A stretch of DNA of 64,000 nt, from the NCBI RefSeq assembly GCF_010548305.1, contig NZ_JAAGLV010000018.1:1-64000 (forward strand), written 5' to 3'. The position numbers and the translations under genes are program-made. This document shows, in pieces, positions 58,911-64,000 of the stretch; positions within the stretch are counted from its first letter, which is position 1; every line of letters starts with the position of its first letter. The notes beneath the pieces were generated by a model. It had not been told where the DNA came from and made no database searches. It saw only the letters and a program-made list of their open reading frames with translations. Source of the DNA: Streptomyces sp. SID13031. Lineage in GTDB: Bacteria > Actinomycetota > Actinomycetes > Propionibacteriales > Kribbellaceae.

Positions 58911-59938
58911 GTGCCGGCCACCTTCCGCCGTACGAGCACCACCAGCACCGGTACGCCCACCAGCGCGGTCATGACACCGGCCGGTACCTCCGCTGGCGCC
59001 CGTACGACCCGGCCGGCCACGTCCGCGCCCAGCAGCAGAGCGGCTCCGAGCAGGGCGGACAGCGGGAGCACCTGGCGACTGCCGCCGGAGACCAAGCGGC
59101 GAGCGAGGTGGGGTACGGCAAGACCGACGAAGGCGATCGGCCCGGCGGCGGCCACTGCGGCCGCCGTCAGCAGGGTCGCGCCGAGCGCTGCCGAACCGCG
59201 AACGAGAAGCACTCGGTGGCCGAGCGCCCGGGCGGTGTCGTCGCCGAGCTCGAGGGCATCGAGGCCGCGGGCGCAGGCCAGCACGACCAGTGCCCCGGCG
59301 ACGAGGAACGGCAGCATCTTCAGCACGGTGCCGGCATCGCGCCCGCTGAGCGCGCCCACCTGCCAGAAGCGGAACTGGTCCAGCGTGGCGGAGCTGGAGG
59401 TGAGGACGACGGTGGTGCCCCCGGCAGTCATCGCGGAGAGGGCGGTGCCGGCCAGCGCGAGCTTCACGGGTGACGCGCCGCCCCGTCCGCGCGCCGCGAT
59501 GGCATACACGAGCCAGGCTGCGACGACCGCGCCGGCGAAGGCGTACCAGACGTAGCCGCCGAACCCGTTCGCGAGTCCGAGCGCGATGGCGATCACCACG
59601 CCGGCCGCCGCACCCTGGCTCAGCCCGAGGATGCCGGGGTCGGCCAGCGGGTTACGGGTGACGGACTGCAGCGTCGCCCCGGCGAGCCCGAGAGCGGCAC
59701 CCGCGGTCAGCCCGACCTCGGTCCGCGGCACCCGCAGCGACAGGACGACCAGTGCGTCCGGCGTACTGCCGCCGCGCAGCAGCGCATCGAAGACGGCCGA
59801 CGGTGATACCGGCCGGGCGCCGACGGCGAGGCTGAGCAGCGCCACGACGGCCACCAGGAGAACGGCGGCCGGCCAGACAACACGCGCGCCGAGACGGCGG
59901 GTCGGCCTGGCCGTGCGTGCGCCCAGACGGCTGCTCAC
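58907..59938 (-). CDS. FecCD-type iron-siderophore permease (pair B, first)
   Basis: 343 aa from GTG 59938, overlapping the binding-protein stop (GTGA). FecCD marks: SVTRNPLADPGILGLSQGAA, AAGPIAFVGLAVPHLARRLV and RAPAEVPAGVMTALVGVPVL. Paired with the next gene. Confidence 0.92.
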   Translation of the reverse strand: MSSRLGARTARPTRRLGARVVWPAAVLLVAVVALLSLAVGARPVSPSAVFDALLRGGSTPDALVVLSLRVPRTEVGLTAGAALGLAGATLQSVTRNPLADPGILGLSQGAAAGVVIAIALGLANGFGGYVWYAFAGAVVAAWLVYAIAARGRGGASPVKLALAGTALSAMTAGGTTVVLTSSSATLDQFRFWQVGALSGRDAGTVLKMLPFLVAGALVVLACARGLDALELGDDTARALGHRVLLVRGSAALGATLLTAAAVAAAGPIAFVGLAVPHLARRLVSGGSRQVLPLSALLGAALLLGADVAGRVVRAPAEVPAGVMTALVGVPVLVVLVRRKVAGT

Positions 59939-60987
59939 TTGCCGATGTGCTCGGCGAGCTGCGTGACGACGAGGCGGGCGGCGGCCGGGCCGGCGTTCAA
60001 GTACCAAGGGTCGTCGTCGACCTTGACCGCGTGGCCGGCCGTGACACCCTTCATCGACTTCCACAGCGGACCGGCCAGCACGCTCGCCGCGTCCGTCTTG
60101 CCTTCGTCGCCCTGCACGGAGTAGAAGATCCAGTCCCCGTCGGCGCTGTCGATGCGCTCGGCCGAGATGTCCTCCGAGATCGCCTTGAACTGCTGGGACG
60201 CAGGCCGGCCGAGCCCCATGTCCACCGCGATCGATCCGGTGAAGGACGAGACGCCGAACATCCGGGTGCGGTCGGGTGTGAACCGCAGCATGGAGACGGT
60301 GACACCACCGAGGGCCTTGCCCCGCGCGGCGGCGTCGGCGGCGATGCTGTCGACCAGTTGCCTGGCCTGCTGCCCCTTGCCGACGGCGTCGCCGACAAGC
60401 AGCAGGTCGCGCTTCCAGTTGATGCCGTTGCCGGCGGTGACAACGGTCGGCGCGATCTTCGAGAGTTTGGGGTAGAGCTCGCCGAGCGAGTCGTTGGCGA
60501 GAATCAGGTCCGGCTTGGCGGCGGCCAGCGTCTCCAGGTTGGGCGCCTGCCGGGTCCCCGCATCGGTCATCACCGCGAGCTTCGCCTGGTACTGCGGGAA
60601 GGCGGTGGCCAGGTAACCGGGTACGAGTCCGGCGCTGGTGGCGCGGGTGGTGGCCGCCGGGACGATGCCGAGGGAGAGCAGGTCGTCGAGTTGCCCGGTG
60701 CTCAGGACGGCGATCCGGGTCGGTGCGGCCTTCAGTACGGAGCTGCCCTTGAAGTGCTTGACGGTTCGCGGGAACGCGCCGTCCTTGCTGACATCGGAAC
60801 CCATGCCGTCGGCCAGAGCGCTCGGCGCGGCCGAAGGACCGTCGGCAGAGCCCTCGGAAGCGCCCAGGACCGGATTGCGGGCTCCATCGCCCCCGCCTGC
60901 CTCGTTGCCCGAGGCCGACGAGCAGCCTGCCGCCGACGCCGCCACGAGGATCGTGGCCAGGACGGTCTTCCACTTCAGTACAGGCAC
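59935..60987 (-). CDS. Iron-siderophore binding lipoprotein (FepB/FecB-like)
   Basis: 350 aa from GTG 60987. Lipobox AASAAGC (about 22). Class III binding-protein fold: TRIAVLSTGQLDDLLSLGIV, KPDLILANDSLGELYPKLSK and AIAVDMGLGRPASQQ-type motif SIAVDMGLGRPASQQFKA. Binds ferric siderophores outside the membrane and delivers them to the adjacent permeases. Confidence 0.92.
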   Translation of the reverse strand: MPVLKWKTVLATILVAASAAGCSSASGNEAGGGDGARNPVLGASEGSADGPSAAPSALADGMGSDVSKDGAFPRTVKHFKGSSVLKAAPTRIAVLSTGQLDDLLSLGIVPAATTRATSAGLVPGYLATAFPQYQAKLAVMTDAGTRQAPNLETLAAAKPDLILANDSLGELYPKLSKIAPTVVTAGNGINWKRDLLLVGDAVGKGQQARQLVDSIAADAAARGKALGGVTVSMLRFTPDRTRMFGVSSFTGSIAVDMGLGRPASQQFKAISEDISAERIDSADGDWIFYSVQGDEGKTDAASVLAGPLWKSMKGVTAGHAVKVDDDPWYLNAGPAAARLVVTQLAEHIGK

Positions 60988-61003
60988 TGTTCCCTCACAT
61001 CGA

Positions 61004-61933
61004 TCAGCGGTCGGTAGGACGGCAGATGCCGTTGGCGGCGGCCGACGCGGCCAGTGCCTTGGCGGCCGGGTTCGCTGTGCCGGCCGCGGACGAGTCGGTG
61101 GTGGGCGAGTCGGTCGTGGGCGGATCGGCCCGGGTGGTGTGCCGGCCGATCGGGACCACCATCGGCGAACCGGCGACCGGGTCGGGGATGATCTTGACCG
61201 CCAGCCCGAAGACGTCCTGGACGACCTCCTCGGTGATCACCTCGCTCGGGTTGCCCTCGGCAACGATCGCGCCGTCCTTCATCGCGATCAGGTGGTCGCC
61301 GAACCGGCAGGCCTGGTTGAGGTCGTGCAGCACCAGCACGATGGTCCGCTGGTCGCGCTTGTTCAGGTCGACCAGCAGATCCAGTACTTCGAACTGGTGG
61401 GTCAGGTCGAGGAACGTGGTCGGCTCGTCGAGCAGCAGGATGTCGGTCTCCTGCGCGAGCGCCATCGCGATCCAGACCCGTTGCCGCTGGCCACCGGACA
61501 GTTCGTCGATCGGCCGGTCGGCGATCTCGAGCACGTCCGTCGACAGCATCGCGTCGGCGATCGCCTCGTCGTCACCCTTGGTCCACTGCCGGATCCAGCC
61601 CTGGCGCGGGTAACGCCCGCGGCCGACCAGGTCGGCGACCGTGATCCCCTCGGGTGCCGTCGGCGACTGCGGCAGCAGCCCGAGCTTCAGCGCCACCGCC
61701 CGGGTCGGGATCGACTGGATGCTCTTGCCGTCCAGCAGCACCGTCCCGCGGCTCGGCTTGAGCAGCCGGGCGAGCGTCTTCAGCAGGGTCGACTTGCCAC
61801 ACGCGTTCGCGCCGACGATCACGCTGATCTTGCCGGTCGGGATCCGCACCGACAGGTCGTGGATGATCTCGCGCTGGTCGTAACCGACGGCGAGATTCTC
61901 GGCCGACAGACTGTGGTCCACTTCCGCCTCCAT
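61004..61933 (-). CDS. Iron-siderophore ABC ATPase (FepC-like)
   Basis: 309 aa from ATG 61933 with GGTGG upstream; a GTG at 61945 would add four residues. Walker A GANACGKST, signature LSGGQRQRVW, Walker B ILLLDEPTTFLD, H-loop LVLHDLNQA. The last about 45 residues are Thr/Ala-rich low complexity, unusual for FepC. It is the only ATPase for four permease genes in view. Confidence 0.93.
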   Translation of the reverse strand: MEAEVDHSLSAENLAVGYDQREIIHDLSVRIPTGKISVIVGANACGKSTLLKTLARLLKPSRGTVLLDGKSIQSIPTRAVALKLGLLPQSPTAPEGITVADLVGRGRYPRQGWIRQWTKGDDEAIADAMLSTDVLEIADRPIDELSGGQRQRVWIAMALAQETDILLLDEPTTFLDLTHQFEVLDLLVDLNKRDQRTIVLVLHDLNQACRFGDHLIAMKDGAIVAEGNPSEVITEEVVQDVFGLAVKIIPDPVAGSPMVVPIGRHTTRADPPTTDSPTTDSSAAGTANPAAKALAASAAANGICRPTDR

Positions 61934-61934
61934 G

Positions 61935-62987
61935 TCAGCCACCACTTCCGATCCGGTTGGTCCGGGCCAAGAGGAACATCAGGTACGGCGCTCCGATCAC
62001 GCCGGTGACGACGCCGACGGGCAACTGGGTGTCGCCCAGCGCGTGCTGCGCGACGAGGTCGGACAGCGCCACCACGAGCGCGCCGATCAGCGCCGAAGCG
62101 ACCATCGCGGGGCCGGGTGAGCGGGTCAGCCAGCGAGCGATCGGCGGCGCGACGAAGGCGACGAAGCCGATCGGCCCGGCTGCCGCCGTAGCTACCGCGG
62201 CGAGCAGGACGGCGACCACGATCAGCGCCAGCCGGGAGCCCTCGACCCGCAGGCCCAGCCCGTACGCCGTCTCGTCGCCGAGCTGCAGGATGCGCAACCG
62301 GTGCACCAGTACGACCGTGACCGGCGCGGCCAGTACGAGCATGATCGCCATCGACCGGACGTGCGACCAGTCGCGGCCGTTCAGGCTGCCGGTCAGCCAG
62401 ATCAGCGCCTGCTGGGCGATCTCGACCCGGGCCTTGGTCAGCAGGTACGACGTGACGCTGGTCGCGATCGCGCCGATGCCGATCCCGACCAGGATCAGCC
62501 GGTAGCTCGACACTCCACGCCGCCAGGCGAGCAGGTACATGGTGAAGGCGGTCAGCAGCGCGCCGAAGATCGCGAAGCCGGACACCGCCGCACCGGTCAC
62601 CCCGAGGGTGATGATCGCGAAGACGGCGAACGCGCTCGCGCCGTACGTGACGCCGATGATGTCGGGGCTGGCCAGCGGGTTGCGGGCGATGCTCTGGAAG
62701 ATCGCGCCGGACATCCCGAGCGCGACGCCGACCAGGATCGCGGTCAGCGCGCGCGGCAGCCGGAGCCGGTTGACGATGAACTCGGTGGCCTTGTCGCCGC
62801 CGCCGAAGAGCGTCTTGACGACGTCGACGACCGGGATCTTGAAGTCGCCGAGCGAGAGCGAGACGCAGAAGATCACGAAGACGACGACGGCCAGGACGAC
62901 GACCACGGCGACGTTCCGGGCCTGCCGGCCGGCGCGCGCCCGGGCGATCACCTGGGCGGGTGCGTGCTCCGCGGTGAGGCCGGCCAT
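61935..62987 (-). CDS. FecCD-type iron-siderophore permease (pair A, second)
   Basis: 350 aa from ATG 62987, overlapping the upstream permease stop (TGATG). Marks: SIARNPLASPDIIGVTYGAS, AAGPIGFVAFVAPPIARWLT and DTQLPVGVVTGVIGAPYLMF. Heterodimer partner of the window-edge permease. Confidence 0.93.
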   Translation of the reverse strand: MAGLTAEHAPAQVIARARAGRQARNVAVVVVLAVVVFVIFCVSLSLGDFKIPVVDVVKTLFGGGDKATEFIVNRLRLPRALTAILVGVALGMSGAIFQSIARNPLASPDIIGVTYGASAFAVFAIITLGVTGAAVSGFAIFGALLTAFTMYLLAWRRGVSSYRLILVGIGIGAIATSVTSYLLTKARVEIAQQALIWLTGSLNGRDWSHVRSMAIMLVLAAPVTVVLVHRLRILQLGDETAYGLGLRVEGSRLALIVVAVLLAAVATAAAGPIGFVAFVAPPIARWLTRSPGPAMVASALIGALVVALSDLVAQHALGDTQLPVGVVTGVIGAPYLMFLLARTNRIGSGG

Positions 62988-64000
62988 CAGAGGTCCGCCA
63001 GCTTGCGGCGGCGTACCAGGGCGATGAAGAAGGGCGCCCCGATGACCGCGGTGACGATGCCGACCTGGAGCTCACCGGGCTGGGCGACGACGCGGCCGAT
63101 CACGTCCGAGCCGAGCAGCAGGATCGGGGAGAGCAGCATCGAGTACGGCAGGATCCAGCGGTAGTCCGGGCCGGTCACCAGGCGGGCGACGTGCGGGATG
63201 GTCAGGCCGACGAAACCGATCGGTCCTGCGGCTGCGGTCGCCGCGCCGCAGAGAAGTACGACGGTCACCGCGGTGAAGAGCCGGGCCATCCCGACGCGCT
63301 GGCCGAGGGAGCGGGCCACGTCGTCGCCGAGGGAGAGCGCGTTCAGGACGCGGCCGGAGACCAGCGCGAGCACGATGCCGATCAGGATGAACGGCGCGAC
63401 CTGGTTGGCGATGTCCGAACCGCGGCCGGCCAGCGAACCGACCGCCCAGAACCGGAACTGGTCGAAGGTGTCGACGTCACCGATCAGCAGCGCGGTGGTG
63501 AGCGAGCCGAGCATCGCGGTCATCGCCGCGCCGGCCAGCGCGAGCTTCACCGGGGTCGCGCCTTCGCGGCCGAGTGAGCCGAGGAAGTAGACGGCCACCG
63601 AGGCCGCGGCCGCGCCGGCGAAGGCCAGCCAGACGTACGCCGTCAGGCTGGTCAGGCCGAACCAGTAGATGCCTGCGACGACAAAGAGCGCGGCGCCACC
63701 GTTGACGCCGAGGATGCCCGGGTCGGCGAGCGGGTTGCGCGTCACGCCCTGCATCAGCGCGCCGGACAGGCCGAGCGCCGCGCCGACCATCAGCCCGATC
63801 GCCGTCCGCGGCACCCGCAGCGACCGGATGATCACGTGATCGGTGTTCGCGTCGTCGTAGTGGCGTAGGGCGTCGAACACGGTCGACAGCGGGATCTGCT
63901 TCGAGCCGATCGCGACGCTGAGCAGCGAGACGAGCACCAGCAACGCGAAGCAGCCGACCAGACCTACGATCAGGGTCGTCCGGCGGGCACGCGGGCGCCG
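62987..64000 (-). CDS. FecCD-type iron-siderophore permease (pair A, first), start outside window
   Basis: The frame stays open to position 64000, so the 5' end is cut off by the window. Visible marks: GVTRNPLADPGILGVNGGAA, AAGPIGFVGLTIPHVARLVT and GELQVGIVTAVIGAPFFIAL. Directly upstream of its pair partner. Confidence 0.92.
   Translation of the reverse strand, partial: RRPRARRTTLIVGLVGCFALLVLVSLLSVAIGSKQIPLSTVFDALRHYDDANTDHVIIRSLRVPRTAIGLMVGAALGLSGALMQGVTRNPLADPGILGVNGGAALFVVAGIYWFGLTSLTAYVWLAFAGAAAASVAVYFLGSLGREGATPVKLALAGAAMTAMLGSLTTALLIGDVDTFDQFRFWAVGSLAGRGSDIANQVAPFILIGIVLALVSGRVLNALSLGDDVARSLGQRVGMARLFTAVTVVLLCGAATAAAGPIGFVGLTIPHVARLVTGPDYRWILPYSMLLSPILLLGSDVIGRVVAQPGELQVGIVTAVIGAPFFIALVRRRKLADL

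Noticed and set aside
1..64000. tRNA or rRNA genes and insertion sequences
   Set aside because: Looked for tRNA-like cloverleaf sequence, rRNA segments and transposase motifs with terminal repeats; none found. The only mobile-like gene is the 13E12-type protein at the left edge.

Overview
This is a GC-rich actinobacterial chromosome segment. It carries many GTG/TTG starts, ATGA/GTGA start-stop overlaps, PurS, DhaKLM, a DUF222/13E12 HNH protein, an MmyB-type regulator and lipobox proteins. Gene content and style suggest Propionibacteriales, perhaps Kribbella-like, but no rRNA gene or species marker is present, so the genus is an inference. I see no rRNA, tRNA, CRISPR array, replication origin or intact insertion sequence.

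Layout. 0-5.5 kb: a truncated 13E12-type HNH protein, a secreted phosphodiester glycosidase-like protein, a Gfo/Idh/MocA oxidoreductase, two poorly known genes and a decayed GH43 arabinanase. 5.5-10.1 kb: a cysteine-free TenA protein, two related membrane-anchored proteins, a membrane Ser/Thr kinase and a divergent ECF sigma factor. 10.1-14.2 kb: the PEP-dependent dihydroxyacetone kinase operon, whose DhaM is fused to HPr and a complete Enzyme I. 14.2-16.2 kb: a cupin, a GNAT with an internal deletion, YnfA and a DUF1707 protein. 16.3-18.7 kb: a small helical protein, a calpain-type (C2) cysteine protease with a WXG-like N-terminus, and two small beta-rich proteins, together a possible secreted-protease module. 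18.7-24.7 kb: a frameshifted tyrosine phosphatase and purS-purQ-(membrane protein)-purL. 24.7-28.5 kb: PadR regulator, ABC exporter, CDP-alcohol phosphotransferase, VTT-like protein and the tail of a tannase. 28.5-39.3 kb: purC coupled to a flavin monooxygenase, a divergent TetR, a second flavoprotein, a polyprenyl-sugar glycosyltransferase operon, small membrane proteins and purB.

39.6-48.1 kb is the most interesting part: one compact leftward operon with two AvrD-family proteins, a KASIII, a stand-alone ACP, an MFS exporter, an MBL-fold hydrolase, an MmyB-like regulator, a HAD phosphatase and two paralogous P-loop NTPases. AvrD of Pseudomonas syringae directs synthesis of syringolides from a beta-ketoacyl chain and a pentulose. 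This operon therefore looks like a compact, self-regulated pathway for a syringolide- or butenolide-like small molecule, possibly a signal or an antimicrobial.

48.5-64 kb: a zinc-less MDR oxidoreductase with divergent TetR and clear operators, purD, a Ugp-type ABC importer without an ATPase, a secreted protein of unknown function, an alpha/beta hydrolase, FKBP, a YjdF-like membrane protein, and a siderophore-iron ABC system with four FecCD permease genes, one ATPase and one lipoprotein; it runs off the right edge.

The purine genes (purD, purB, purC, purS-Q-L) all lie on the minus strand but are separated by accessory blocks, so the AvrD operon and the glycosyltransferase genes appear to sit inside an older pur region.
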